In this document: one piece after another, positions 10,138-19,459 of the stretch
How positions within the stretch are numbered: position 1 is the stretch's first letter
Layout of the letters: each line of letters begins with the position of its first letter
Assembly (NCBI GenBank): GCA_913051785.1
Contig: CAJXCK010000018.1
Span: forward strand, 1 to 32,666
Direction of reading: 5' to 3'
DNA from: an uncultured Gammaproteobacteria bacterium
GTDB taxonomy: Bacteria > Pseudomonadota > Gammaproteobacteria > Pseudomonadales > Azotimanducaceae
Length of the DNA: 32,666 bases
Translations under genes and position numbers: made by a program
The notes under the pieces: model-generated
The model's database searches: none
What the model was told of the DNA's origin: nothing
What the model saw: only the letters and a program-made list of their open reading frames with translations

Positions 10138-13100
10138 CTACAAAATCGCGAGTTCAGCGGCGGCTTCAACATCCACGGATACAAGCCGGGAAACTCCAGG
10201 TTCCTGCATCGTAACGCCCATCAAGAAATCTGCCATTTCCATTGTTATCTTATTATGCGTGATTACCAGAAATTGCACTGTAGCGGACATTTCCTTTATC
10301 AGAGAGGTAAAGCGAGTCACATTAATATCGTCCAGCGGCGCATCCACCTCATCTAACAAGCAAACCGGACTTGGGTTTAACTGAAAGATTGAAAAAATCA
10401 AAGCGACCGCCGTCATGGCTTTTTCGCCGCCGGATAGAAGTTGAACGCTGGAGTTCCTCTTTCCTGGAGGTTGCGCCATAAGAGAAACTCCGGCTTCCAA
10501 TAAATCATTATCTGTAAGTTCCAGATAAGCCTTGCCTCCGCCAAACAATTTTGGAAATAATTCACCTAATTTCTCGTTAACCTGGTCAAAAGTTCTGCCA
10601 AACCGTTCCTTCGTCTCCTGATTTATAGTGTTTATCGCTGCGCTCAACGTATCGACAGCCTCTTCGAGATCTGCCGCTTGGGAGTCCAAATAATCTTTAC
10701 GGATTTTCTCCTGGTCATACTCCTCTATAGCGGCCAGATTTATTGCTCCCAACCGAGCAATCCGACGCTCTACGCCTGCGATCTCTTCTAGATAAGCCTC
10801 CTCTGTTGATTCTTTCGTCAAGCTGATCGTAATGTCTGAGACCTCAAAACCCAGAGCGGTCAACTGCTCCTGCGCGTTCTCCTGTTTGACCAGAACACCT
10901 TGCCTCTCTATCCTCAGATTTTCTAACCTTTCCCTGAAAGAACTTATAGTGTCCTGCTCTGATGCCTTTTCAAGCTCAAGCTCTTTCAACTTATTTTCCC
11001 GCTCTGAAATGTCAGCGTTCAAGTTACTCAGATCCGTTTCTAAGTGTCTTCGAAAAGATAGTTTCTCTTGAAGTGCTGAACTTTGATCGGTATTTGGTTG
11101 TTCCAATTCGGCTATCTGCCGAGCCACCTCATCTAACTCTGACACGATAGATTTCTGCTGAACTAGCAGTCTCTCTCCAGCTGTTTCGCTGACTCGAAGT
11201 TGAGTTTCTATGGACGCATAGTCAATTTCGAGTTGACTCATACTTCCATTCAAAGTCGTAAATTGATCTCTACTTTCAGTCGCCTTTTTAGAAGAAGAAT
11301 CGCGCAATAATGCCAACTCTTTTTTCTTGGCTGATAGCTCGTTCGCCTTTGCTCGCGCGACCTCAAGAGCTTTGTCAATTTCCGACAGACCCTGTTTCTC
11401 TTTCTCAATACGGAATTCTAAATCAGCTTTGTCTTTCTTCAGTGCCTCCTCTCTCTCCGTGACTGTCTGACTTTTGGCTATATTAACACCATGGTCGGTG
11501 CGTCGTTCTCCGAGACTCGCCGATAAGACCTTTAAGTCTTTTTCAGCTGCATCTCTTTCTTCTTCCAATTTAGCTTTCATCTCAGTCAATCGCTTAATCT
11601 TGGACCCTATTTCCGTTAGGGAAGGAAGCTCCTCCTCAATATCGGTATTCAAGATCTCGATCCTTTGAGAGCGCGAAATTATTCCTTCTGAAAGAGCAGC
11701 ATGATCTATCAGCCGAAACCAATTTCTTCCTAACCAGTAACCATCTCGGGTCAAAATACTTTCACCCTTACGTAGACGATCACGGCAAACCATCGCTTCA
11801 TCCAAAGATGGCGCCGCGTATACTCCAGAAAGAAGAGAAATTTCTCGATCATCAGTTGAACTGACAAGACTGGAGAGTTCCGGAAGCCCAAGATGGTCAT
11901 TCTTGGACTGCTCTGGAAAATCGCCCGGCTCAGGCTCTATAACAAAAAAGCCGCCTTCATCAGCCTTGGTGGGATTATCCAAGTAAGGCGTAATCTGCTC
12001 TACTCGGATAGCTTGTATGAAACCACCCAAACAAAATTCGACAACAGTCTCCCAACCGGCGGCGACAGCCAGATCTTGACCCAACCTTTTCGCGTCTCCT
12101 AGCCCATGTCGATTAACCCAGCTCTCCGATTCAGAGTAATCCCGACCCAGTGCTGCATCCTGCGCGCCCTGCAGAGCAGCAAGCTGGTTGCGTTTTTCTT
12201 GAAGCCTTTGACGTCTAAGCTCTAACTCGTCATTCGCCTGGTCGGTCTCGACTTTAAGATCGGCTAACCGGGATACAATATCGTGAATATTAATCTGCGC
12301 TGTTCTCTCGTCCGTTTCTAGACCTGATATTTCCAAAGCCAATTGTTCAACTAACTCGTGATTCTCAAGAGAGCCATCCTTCAGAGAATCTCTCTCCAAA
12401 GCTTGCAGTTGAGACTGGCGTTGCCCAATCAAATCTCCCAAGTCTAGACGCCTCGCTTCCAAAACAAGGATCTCCTTATTTGCGTCAGCAACGTCCTGGA
12501 GGCACTCTTCCCATTGAGTTTGAATCTGAGCTAGCTCTAAGTCATGTCCTTGTGAATCAAGTTCTGCTCGTCTTCGAAGCTCGGTGTACTTCTCTAACTC
12601 AGGCTTCACTTGCTCTGCCCGCTTCTTTAGGTCTTCTATAGCCATCTCGTCCATTTGAAGCTGCCGCGAAAGTTCTTCTTGCTTGCTAGTTAAATTCTCC
12701 TGATTTGACTCCAGCTGTTCTTTTCGGGTTTTGTTAAACCGCAGACCTTCTTCTATGCGAGAAATCTCAATCCCCTCTTGGTAAAACTTTTGCCGCGTAG
12801 CGTTTAGTTCTTCTTGTAGGGCTGCAAGCTCAGCTTTTTTGTTTTCCATATCGGATTCAATAGACCTCTGGGAGCTCATATGAGCCTCTATATCAAGGTC
12901 AGATCGACCAATGTCTATCGCCAATCTCTCTAAAACGACCTCGATCTCATTGTGTCTGAATGCATACAACTGTGCCTTCGCCGATGTTTCTTCCTTCTTC
13001 AGCTCACGATACCTTTCTGCCGCCTTGGATTGACGCTGTAAGCGATCTAATTGCCTGCCTAGTTCTTCTCGAATATCGTTTATTCGGTCTAAATTTTCTC

Positions 13101-13662
13101 GAGTGCGACTCAAACGACTTTCGCTCTCTCGCCGTCTTTCCTTGAATTTCGAGATCCCAGCCGCTTCCTCAAAATAAACTCTTAATTCTTCAGGCTTTGC
13201 TTCAACAAGTTGCGAGATCATTCCCTGCTCGATAATCGAGTAGCTCCTCGGTCCAAAACCAGTGCCGAGAAAAACGTCTTGAACATCTCTTCTCCGACAC
13301 CTAGTAGAATTCAGGTAATAGTTGGACTGTCCTTCTCGTGTAACCTCTCGTCGAATAGAGATATCACCGTAACTCGCATATTCTCCCCCAATGCGCCCAT
13401 CGGAGTTGTCAAATACTAATTCTATACTCGCAGCTGAGGTTGCCTTTCTGGCACTAGAGCCATTGAAAATGACGTCCGTGATACTCTCCCCGCGTAATTG
13501 CTTCGCGGAACTTTCTCCCATCACCCAACGGACGGCATCTATTACGTTTGATTTGCCGCAACCATTAGGCCCCACTATCGCGCATCTATTACCCGGCAAA
13601 ACAAGAGTAGTCGAGTCCACGAAAGACTTGAATCCAGCAAGTTTTATCTGTTTTAAGTGCAT
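10138..13662 (-). CDS. smc: Chromosome segregation protein Smc
   Basis: A complete 1174-residue Smc. Walker A is GPNGCGKSN (residues 31-39). Two long heptad-rich coiled-coil arms (about 165-510 and 665-1000) flank a hinge (about 510-660) with Gly-rich turns such as NRHGLGDAKRLGQD. The C-terminal head has the ABC signature LLSGGEKAM (about 1075-1083) and Walker B VCLLDEVDAP with catalytic Glu at about 1105. The dimeric ATPase organises and resolves sister chromosomes, normally with ScpA and ScpB, whose genes are not in this window. An AGGA ribosome binding site lies 5 nt before ATG 13660-13662. Only 54 bp separate it from the end of ccmI on the same strand and no terminator is visible there, so read-through from the ccm genes is plausible. 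Presence of Smc indicates the organism does not rely on MukBEF. Confidence 0.98.
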   Translation of the reverse strand: MHLKQIKLAGFKSFVDSTTLVLPGNRCAIVGPNGCGKSNVIDAVRWVMGESSAKQLRGESITDVIFNGSSARKATSAASIELVFDNSDGRIGGEYASYGDISIRREVTREGQSNYYLNSTRCRRRDVQDVFLGTGFGPRSYSIIEQGMISQLVEAKPEELRVYFEEAAGISKFKERRRESESRLSRTRENLDRINDIREELGRQLDRLQRQSKAAERYRELKKEETSAKAQLYAFRHNEIEVVLERLAIDIGRSDLDIEAHMSSQRSIESDMENKKAELAALQEELNATRQKFYQEGIEISRIEEGLRFNKTRKEQLESNQENLTSKQEELSRQLQMDEMAIEDLKKRAEQVKPELEKYTELRRRAELDSQGHDLELAQIQTQWEECLQDVADANKEILVLEARRLDLGDLIGQRQSQLQALERDSLKDGSLENHELVEQLALEISGLETDERTAQINIHDIVSRLADLKVETDQANDELELRRQRLQEKRNQLAALQGAQDAALGRDYSESESWVNRHGLGDAKRLGQDLAVAAGWETVVEFCLGGFIQAIRVEQITPYLDNPTKADEGGFFVIEPEPGDFPEQSKNDHLGLPELSSLVSSTDDREISLLSGVYAAPSLDEAMVCRDRLRKGESILTRDGYWLGRNWFRLIDHAALSEGIISRSQRIEILNTDIEEELPSLTEIGSKIKRLTEMKAKLEEERDAAEKDLKVLSASLGERRTDHGVNIAKSQTVTEREEALKKDKADLEFRIEKEKQGLSEIDKALEVARAKANELSAKKKELALLRDSSSKKATESRDQFTTLNGSMSQLEIDYASIETQLRVSETAGERLLVQQKSIVSELDEVARQIAELEQPNTDQSSALQEKLSFRRHLETDLSNLNADISERENKLKELELEKASEQDTISSFRERLENLRIERQGVLVKQENAQEQLTALGFEVSDITISLTKESTEEAYLEEIAGVERRIARLGAINLAAIEEYDQEKIRKDYLDSQAADLEEAVDTLSAAINTINQETKERFGRTFDQVNEKLGELFPKLFGGGKAYLELTDNDLLEAGVSLMAQPPGKRNSSVQLLSGGEKAMTAVALIFSIFQLNPSPVCLLDEVDAPLDDINVTRFTSLIKEMSATVQFLVITHNKITMEMADFLMGVTMQEPGVSRLVSVDVEAAAELAIL

Positions 13663-13716
13663 TTAATCCTGAGACACAAACTTATTAGCTAGCGACTTCT
13701 TACCCTCCACCGCAGT

Positions 13717-14967
13717 CTAATCGATCAGTATGCTTTTAGATAACGTTTTTCCTAAATCTTGAGGCCCCTGCCTTAAATCAACATCAAAAACTAATCCATC
13801 CACTATAGCCTCCTTTGATAGCTGGCTGGAGACCCACGACCATTCACCGATTCGATCAGAAACCGCTCCAGTGTCGCTAATAAAAACGGCGATCTCGAAG
13901 CTGCTAGCCGAGGATAAATTTCGATCAGGTGTCATTGACACGAAATCATCCAAAACCACCGAGAGAGGTGATAAGCCGGCTGGACGCCTCGCAACAGCAT
14001 AGGGCATGCCCCCTCCTGGCGGTCTTGCGATAACAAAGATCCACTTATCCTCAGACATCTCTAGGTCTACACTGACGTTCACCGTTACCGAGGGTTCCTT
14101 CGATGCAAGGTCGCTCCGCAGGATGGCTATGCTCTCGAGTAATTTTGGTTGCCGATCTAAATCTAATTCGACATTGGCTAAAATACTCAGAGCACTTATT
14201 GCTTTCTTGACTTGACCCGACTGGATGAAAAGAATGCCTAGTGATTTCAATATGGTTGGGTCATTTGAGGCTAACGGCAAGAGTTCTCGTGTTATTCTCT
14301 CGATCTGATCGTCGAAAACTCCCGCCTTCTCTAGCAACTTGGCTTGTAAGAGAAAAAACTTTACATTCTTGTCGCCTTGAGCGGCGCGATCGACACTCTC
14401 GAACGCGCGCGACGCAGTCTCATAATCCTCCAATTTAAGCGCTGCATGACCGAGAAGATAGGCGCTCTTCGAGTCACTGGGCTCGTTTTTAACCCGACTC
14501 TTCAGGTTGGTGAAATGGCTTTCCAGTGCAACTCTGTCAACCTCCGCGGATAGGACGAGAACATCATCTGAATTACTCAGGCTGACCAGGTCATAATTCC
14601 CGAGAAAAGCATAGATAACTCCTGCAAATAGGCCGACAGTAATGCAGACGACCAAGAGGGATTTTTTCTTCCTGAGGATTGATGAAGCCGGGACTAGTTC
14701 GCTGATCGGACTCTTTGTTCTGGAGGCTTCCATCACCACCAAACCGAGCTCCTGCTTTAACTCGTTTCTCGCCATCTCATCGAGATCATTTTCTCGAGCC
14801 TCCAGAGCCCTTAACCGAAGCCATCCAACGTTACCTTCTGTCCGCCCCTCCTCTGCAGTCTTCATCTGATAGAGGCTCACGTCATCCCGATTTTTCTTTC
14901 GTTGATAAACTAGAATTAATAGACACAGTAAATAAAGGCCAACAAGACCAGCTAGGAGACTAAACAT
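13717..14967 (-). CDS. ccmI: Cytochrome c maturation protein CcmI (TPR apocytochrome chaperone)
   Basis: A 416-residue CcmI (CycH). It begins with a transmembrane helix (about 3-22), a cytoplasmic charged loop with the family-like GWLRLRALEARENDLD segment, and a second helix (about 103-124, LLVVCITVGLFAGVIYAFLG). The periplasmic part has tetratricopeptide repeats (about 165-285, for example SAYLLGHAALKLEDYETASRAF as helices) and a C-terminal beta domain beginning VTVNVSVDLEMSEDKWIFV with ARPPGGGMPYAVARR, typical of full-length CcmI. It captures the C-terminal helix of apocytochromes c and passes them to CcmF/CcmH. It starts inside ccmH with an 8-bp overlap and is the last gene of the ccm set, just before smc. 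Confidence 0.92.
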   Translation of the reverse strand: MFSLLAGLVGLYLLCLLILVYQRKKNRDDVSLYQMKTAEEGRTEGNVGWLRLRALEARENDLDEMARNELKQELGLVVMEASRTKSPISELVPASSILRKKKSLLVVCITVGLFAGVIYAFLGNYDLVSLSNSDDVLVLSAEVDRVALESHFTNLKSRVKNEPSDSKSAYLLGHAALKLEDYETASRAFESVDRAAQGDKNVKFFLLQAKLLEKAGVFDDQIERITRELLPLASNDPTILKSLGILFIQSGQVKKAISALSILANVELDLDRQPKLLESIAILRSDLASKEPSVTVNVSVDLEMSEDKWIFVIARPPGGGMPYAVARRPAGLSPLSVVLDDFVSMTPDRNLSSASSFEIAVFISDTGAVSDRIGEWSWVSSQLSKEAIVDGLVFDVDLRQGPQDLGKTLSKSILID

Positions 14968-15424
14968 CGTCTAGAAGCGCTTGCATCTCTGTCTTTTTCT
15001 CCTCACTCAACACCGAGTTTTTTGCCGTACGAATTCTGGTGAAAGCCAAACCAAGTATGGAAATCGCCAACAAGACCAATCCCACAGGGACCAGCCAAAT
15101 AATCATCGCAGCTCCATCAAGTGGCGGATCGTAGAGCACGAAATCCCCGTAGCGCTCTCTCATATAAGCAATAATCTGCTCATCAGTCATGCCGTCTTGC
15201 GTGATCAAGTTATACACCTTCGATTTCAAGTCCTTCGAGATCGGAGCATCACTACCAGCTAGATTGGTATTCATGCATTTCGGGCATCTAAGCTCACTAA
15301 TGAGCTTGGAATATCTATTTCGGTCCGATTCAGAGTCGAACTCCATGATCTCCGATGATGAGCTCGCTTCAACCTGAACAGCCACCAAAAGAAGGAGCAA
15401 AATTAATTTGCTTAGGATCGCCAT
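14960..15424 (-). CDS. ccmH: Cytochrome c maturation protein CcmH (thiol reductase for apocytochrome)
   Basis: About 154 residues with an N-terminal signal sequence (LLLLLVAVQVEA), the redox motif LRCPKCMNTNLAGSDAPI (cysteines near 47 and 50) and a C-terminal transmembrane helix (about 105-127, AMIIWLVPVGLVLLAISILG). The segment YMRERYGDFVLYDPPLD is the standard CcmH domain. It reduces or holds the CXXCH thiols of apocytochrome c for heme ligation together with CcmF and CcmI. It is the short CcmH; the TPR part is supplied by the separate ccmI gene, unlike the fused E. coli CcmH. ATG 15422-15424 is taken as start; a GTG one codon upstream is also possible. It lies 7 bp after ccmG. Confidence 0.93.
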   Translation of the reverse strand: MAILSKLILLLLLVAVQVEASSSSEIMEFDSESDRNRYSKLISELRCPKCMNTNLAGSDAPISKDLKSKVYNLITQDGMTDEQIIAYMRERYGDFVLYDPPLDGAAMIIWLVPVGLVLLAISILGLAFTRIRTAKNSVLSEEKKTEMQALLDDV

Positions 15425-15431
15425 CACGGGT

Positions 15432-15986
15432 TTATCTTATAACTCTTAGGCGCTCATCATATGCCGATGAAAGTTGCGCCAAAAGAGGCTCAAACTCACG
15501 TTTCCACACTCTCTCATTGATATCACCAATTCTTTTGTGGCGGATAATGCCCTGACTATCGAGAAGAAAACTTTCAGGCGCGCCATACACGCCAAGATCG
15601 ATTCCCAATTCTCCATTCTGATCGACAATATTGAGATGGAATGGATTTCCTTGTTGATCTAGCCAACTAATAGCTTTTTCGGGGTTGTCTTTGTAATTTA
15701 TGCCAACCATCAAAAGGTCAGTTTTCCTTCTGATATCCATCAGAGACTGATGCTCACTCAGACACGTCGGACACCATGTCGCCCATACATTCACAAGCAC
15801 TGGTTTGCCGAGCAGATCTTGAGTCGAAATCGTTTTCGCCCCATCAAGCAACTCAACCGCTTCAAAGTTTGGAAATGGTCGATCGATAAGCGATGACGGC
15901 AACTTGTCGCGATCTCCGAGATAGAATCCGGTCAAGCCTGTGATCGCTATAAGAACAAAAAGTGCTAGGGGCAAAAAACGTAACAT
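15432..15986 (-). CDS. ccmG: Thiol:disulfide oxidoreductase CcmG/DsbE
   Basis: A 184-residue membrane-anchored thioredoxin-fold protein. A single N-terminal helix (about 5-23) is followed by the periplasmic domain with the active site WATWCPTCLSEH (cysteines 72 and 75), exactly the WCPTC form typical of CcmG/DsbE. The segment VYGAPESFLLDSQGIIRHK holds the cis-Pro loop and the family-conserved acidic residues. It takes electrons from CcmD-independent DsbD/CcdA-type reductants and keeps the CcmH and apocytochrome thiols reduced. It is separated from ccmF by only a few bases and from ccmH by 7 bp. ATG 15984-15986 is the only reasonable start. Confidence 0.95.
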   Translation of the reverse strand: MLRFLPLALFVLIAITGLTGFYLGDRDKLPSSLIDRPFPNFEAVELLDGAKTISTQDLLGKPVLVNVWATWCPTCLSEHQSLMDIRRKTDLLMVGINYKDNPEKAISWLDQQGNPFHLNIVDQNGELGIDLGVYGAPESFLLDSQGIIRHKRIGDINERVWKREFEPLLAQLSSAYDERLRVIR

Positions 15987-15990
15987 TGCT

Positions 15991-17964
15991 CTAAGACCCA
16001 GTTAGGAGACCGGTTTTATCGGACCTATCTTTTAGATTGTTGGGTCGTCGCGCTCTCCAAAAAAAGAATCTACTCAATTCGAGCCGAAGAACACTTATTA
16101 GCCCCCCCAACGCCATCAAAATAGCACCAACCCAAATCCATCTGACGAAGGGTTTCCAGTGCAGCCTAACTGCCCATACTCCTGTTTCAATATCAATTGG
16201 ATCCCCCAGGGATATATACATGTCAGAGAATAGGCCAGGCTTTATCGCTGCTTCAGTCATGATCGCCCCACCAGATTTGTATCGACGTTTTTCAGCTCTT
16301 AACTCAAAGACGTCACTTTTTTCCGAGATTAAGAAAACACCTTGTGTGGCGTGATAATTAACCTCCTCTATCTCTTTGGTGCCGAGAAACCTAACCTCAT
16401 AAGGTCCGATATCAGCTATACCTTGTGCCTCCATCCGAACATCACGTTCTACAGAGGTAGTAGAAGTAGTGCCAATTCCAATCAGACAGACCGCGAACCC
16501 AATATGCGCAACGCTCATGCCGACAAAAGACCTCGTCACCTCCTGTTTTTTTCTGAGTCGTTCGACAATTGAGTAAATATGAGTGACGACAACCAAAAAA
16601 CCCAACGACAATGAAATCACTGCGGTATAAGAATCTATCACCTGCAATAACAGTAGAATTAAGACCACAGGGAAAAAGGTGACACAAAGATACCCAGCCT
16701 CTTTAACTCGCGATCGAGGAGTTCTCTTCCAAGAAAGCATTGAAACCGGACTCATTGAAATCAATAAAGCAATTCCAAGAGGTACAAAGAACGCGTTGAA
16801 GAAAGGAGCTCCCACCGAAATCTTTGCACCGGTAACAGCTTCGTAAGCTAAGGGAGACAAAGTTCCCCATAAGACGATGAGTAATCCAAAAATCCAGAAA
16901 CCGTTATTGAGAAGCAAGAAAGACTCTTTGCTAAGTATCGAGTAAGACACGGAGAACTCATCGACACGCGTCCGCACCGCGAACGTGGCGAGAGCCCCTC
17001 CCACCACTAAACCCAAGAAAGCGAGAATGAACGCGCCCCGCTCCGGGTCGACGGCGAACGAGTGCACTGAAGTCAGGACCCCGGACCGAACAATGAAGGC
17101 ACCAAGAAGAGACAAAGAAAACGCCGTGATTGCCAGCAAAAGCGACCAATTTTTAAAAATGCCCCTCTGATTAGTGACTGACAGAGAATGTAATAATGCT
17201 GTCGCAGCCAACCATGGCATGAAAGACGCGTTCTCGACTGGGTCCCAGAACCACCAACCACCCCAGCCCAATTCGTAGTAAGCCCACCAGCTGCCGAGCG
17301 CTATACCCAGAGTCAAAAAAGCCCACGACACGTTAGCCCAAGGCTTAGTCCAACTCGACCACCTGAGATCTTGTTCTCCAGTGATCAACGCCGCTAACGC
17401 GAAACTAAAAGGCACGACCAACCCTACGTAGCCGAGATAGAGCATTGGAGGATGTACGATTAAACCAAAATCTTGTAAAAGTGGGTTTAGATCGACCCCC
17501 TCATTTGGAGTGAATGGAATTAACCGTTCAAAAGGGTTGCTTGTCAGAAGTGAGAACAAGACAAACCCCAGGTTGATTGCACAAAGTATCCCTAAGGCTG
17601 AGACCTGAAAAGCTGTTGGCAAATCTTTTGAAAAAGCTAAAACCGCCGTCATCCAACCTGTCATGATCAAAATCCACAGTAAGAAAGAACCCTCATGACC
17701 TCCCCAAGCAGCACTAATCTTGTAATACCAAGGTAATAGAGTGTTGGAGTGGCTAGCGACATACTCGACGCTGAAGTCATCTGCGAGAAATGAGGACACC
17801 AAACAAACGAAAGCTATTGCTGCGAACACAAACTGGCCAACCACGGAGGGCGCGACTAGCTCATGAAGACCGTATTTCTGCGAAAATTGAAACACGCCAA
17901 AGAATCCTAGAGCACTGAGCGCCAAAACCAGGACTAGGGCAAAATGACCAATCTCGGGTATCAA
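15991..17964 (-). CDS. ccmF: Heme lyase subunit CcmF
   Basis: About 657 residues, close to the usual 640-670, with roughly 15 membrane helices. The WWD heme-handling region is ELGWGGWWFWDPVENASFMP (about 231-250), and WGGHEGSFLLW (about 87-97) is another conserved periplasmic segment with a heme-ligand-type His. CcmF, with CcmH and CcmI, ligates heme from holo-CcmE to the CXXCH of apocytochrome c. The start is not ATG. I favour TTG at 17962-17964 because it gives the family-typical N terminus M-IPEIGHFAL and has GGAG 9 nt upstream; it lies 4 bp after the ccmE stop. A TTG five codons upstream (17979) would overlap ccmE by 11 bp. Confidence 0.96.
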   Translation of the reverse strand: MIPEIGHFALVLVLALSALGFFGVFQFSQKYGLHELVAPSVVGQFVFAAIAFVCLVSSFLADDFSVEYVASHSNTLLPWYYKISAAWGGHEGSFLLWILIMTGWMTAVLAFSKDLPTAFQVSALGILCAINLGFVLFSLLTSNPFERLIPFTPNEGVDLNPLLQDFGLIVHPPMLYLGYVGLVVPFSFALAALITGEQDLRWSSWTKPWANVSWAFLTLGIALGSWWAYYELGWGGWWFWDPVENASFMPWLAATALLHSLSVTNQRGIFKNWSLLLAITAFSLSLLGAFIVRSGVLTSVHSFAVDPERGAFILAFLGLVVGGALATFAVRTRVDEFSVSYSILSKESFLLLNNGFWIFGLLIVLWGTLSPLAYEAVTGAKISVGAPFFNAFFVPLGIALLISMSPVSMLSWKRTPRSRVKEAGYLCVTFFPVVLILLLLQVIDSYTAVISLSLGFLVVVTHIYSIVERLRKKQEVTRSFVGMSVAHIGFAVCLIGIGTTSTTSVERDVRMEAQGIADIGPYEVRFLGTKEIEEVNYHATQGVFLISEKSDVFELRAEKRRYKSGGAIMTEAAIKPGLFSDMYISLGDPIDIETGVWAVRLHWKPFVRWIWVGAILMALGGLISVLRLELSRFFFWRARRPNNLKDRSDKTGLLTGS

Positions 17965-17968
17965 CGCA

Positions 17969-18457
17969 CTAATCTCCAAAAATGTTTGGGGACAGAGACT
18001 TATCTACCAAACTTGTACCCACTGCCTTCTGATCCGCCGCTATCGCCAAATCAGACAGCTCAGGTGGCATGTAATTCTCATCGTGTTTAGCTAAAACGGT
18101 ATTCGCCACAAACGCTCCATCTGAACCCAACACCCCCTCCGCGACAATACCTTGCCCCTCTCTGAAAAGATCCGGGAGTATCCCAGAGTAGGAAACTGCC
18201 ACATCGTTCCCCTGTAAATCAGACAAAATGAAGGACACGGACAAATCACTTTTAGCCCGCTTAACGCTTCCGTCTAAGACCATTCCTCCGACCCGTATAT
18301 TTTGTCCAACTGGCGCAAGACCATTTTTTACCTCATGGGGTGGATAGAAGATGTTCATGTTTTGCTCAAACGCAGTGAATATCGCATATAGCGCAACCGC
18401 GAGTGCCGTCATGCTAAACAGGATGACCTGCAGGCGTTGCTTCCTTTTGACGTTCAA
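17969..18457 (-). CDS. ccmE: Periplasmic heme chaperone CcmE
   Basis: A 162-residue CcmE with a basic N terminus, one membrane helix (about 9-30) and the OB-fold periplasmic domain. The covalent heme-binding histidine is His125 in the motif VLAKHDENYMPPE, with Tyr129 as the axial ligand, matching the HXXXY class. Conserved strands RVGGMVLDGSVKR and VAVSYSGILPDLFREGQGIV are present. It receives heme at the CcmABCD complex and carries it to CcmF. The start is TTG (18455-18457), supported by the family-like [10 protein letters not shown] terminus and by overlap with the ccmD stop (TTGA), a sign of translational coupling. Confidence 0.95.
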   Translation of the reverse strand: MNVKRKQRLQVILFSMTALAVALYAIFTAFEQNMNIFYPPHEVKNGLAPVGQNIRVGGMVLDGSVKRAKSDLSVSFILSDLQGNDVAVSYSGILPDLFREGQGIVAEGVLGSDGAFVANTVLAKHDENYMPPELSDLAIAADQKAVGTSLVDKSLSPNIFGD

Positions 18458-18654
18458 GGGGTCTGATCCTTATTTTCTTCCATTATCTGCCTACGTTTCG
18501 AAGTCATCCTCCATTGATCCAGCAAAGCATTCTTTGACAACTTCACAACCAATTGATTCCAGAGCAAAACAGCGATGGCAATGCCATAAGCCGACCAAAC
18601 ATAGAGCCCGTGCCCTCCCATCGTGAGCAATGCCTCAAAAGACTCAAAATACAT
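18454..18654 (-). CDS. ccmD: Heme exporter protein CcmD
   Basis: A small 66-residue protein. Residues about 14-37 ([20 protein letters not shown]) form the single membrane helix with the family-typical [11 protein letters not shown] signature, followed by a basic tail. CcmD is needed to release holo-CcmE from the CcmABC complex. It starts at ATG 18652-18654, overlapping the end of ccmC by 11 bp, and its stop overlaps the ccmE start by 4 bp, so the three genes are tightly coupled. Confidence 0.9.
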   Translation of the reverse strand: MYFESFEALLTMGGHGLYVWSAYGIAIAVLLWNQLVVKLSKNALLDQWRMTSKRRQIMEENKDQTP

Positions 18655-19408
18655 AGCGGGCTTTCTCGCCAGACATAGCGATGCTCCTGACCCAAGCGCT
18701 TCCCGATTCCCGGCGCAGAATCTCTATACGCATTCTTGAAATAACGTTATGGCCTGCAAAACAGTAAAACCCGATAACCATGACTAAAAAAGGCAGCCAC
18801 ATTTCTGAGGGCATGGCCGGCTTTTCCGTGATCGTGAATGTGGCTGGCTGATGTAATGTATGCCACCAATCAACTGAGTACTTAATGATCGGAATATTCA
18901 ATGTTCCGACCATCGCAATAATCGCAGTTGCATTTGCTTTCGTGCTCGAATCTTTTATCGCCTGTCTGAGGGCGTAGATCCCAAAATACAGGAAGAATAA
19001 AACTAAAGTTGAGACCGTCCTGCCATCCCATTCCCACCAAGTACCCCAGGTAGGCCTACCCCAAAGGCTTCCCGTAATGAGAGCCACCGCAGTGAGCATC
19101 ATTCCAAGAGGGATCGCAGCACTTATAGCGACATCAGTTAATTTCATTCTCCAAACCAAGCCAATAAAACCTGCGATGCCCATGAAGAGATAGAGAGACT
19201 GACAAAGCAAGGCCGACGGAACATGAACATACATGATCCGAAAGCTATTCCCCTGTTGATAATCCTCTGGTGCAAAAGCCAAGCCCCATATAATTCCTAG
19301 ACTTAAAAAAACCAGGCTCAACAACCCTAGAACCGTAGAAACGGGTTTTGCTTTCTCGAAAAACCATCTAGGCGAGCCCCATTGGTGGAACCAAGTCTTC
19401 GCGCTCAT
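18644..19408 (-). CDS. ccmC: Heme-handling membrane protein CcmC
   Basis: A 254-residue protein with six predicted membrane helices. The WWD motif [16 protein letters not shown] (about 118-133) and the flanking periplasmic histidines (VHVPSA, His62; and WWHTLHQPA) are the heme-holding elements of CcmC. It loads heme onto CcmE. The start ATG 19406-19408 has an AAGGTAGG region about 8 nt upstream, a good ribosome binding site, so ccmC can start translation independently after the 51-bp gap from ccmB. That gap shows no obvious terminator. Confidence 0.95.
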   Translation of the reverse strand: MSAKTWFHQWGSPRWFFEKAKPVSTVLGLLSLVFLSLGIIWGLAFAPEDYQQGNSFRIMYVHVPSALLCQSLYLFMGIAGFIGLVWRMKLTDVAISAAIPLGMMLTAVALITGSLWGRPTWGTWWEWDGRTVSTLVLFFLYFGIYALRQAIKDSSTKANATAIIAMVGTLNIPIIKYSVDWWHTLHQPATFTITEKPAMPSEMWLPFLVMVIGFYCFAGHNVISRMRIEILRRESGSAWVRSIAMSGEKARYVF

Positions 19409-19459
19409 CCTATGACCTACCTTGTGAAATCTTGCTGGACATACACATTGTTTTTTTCA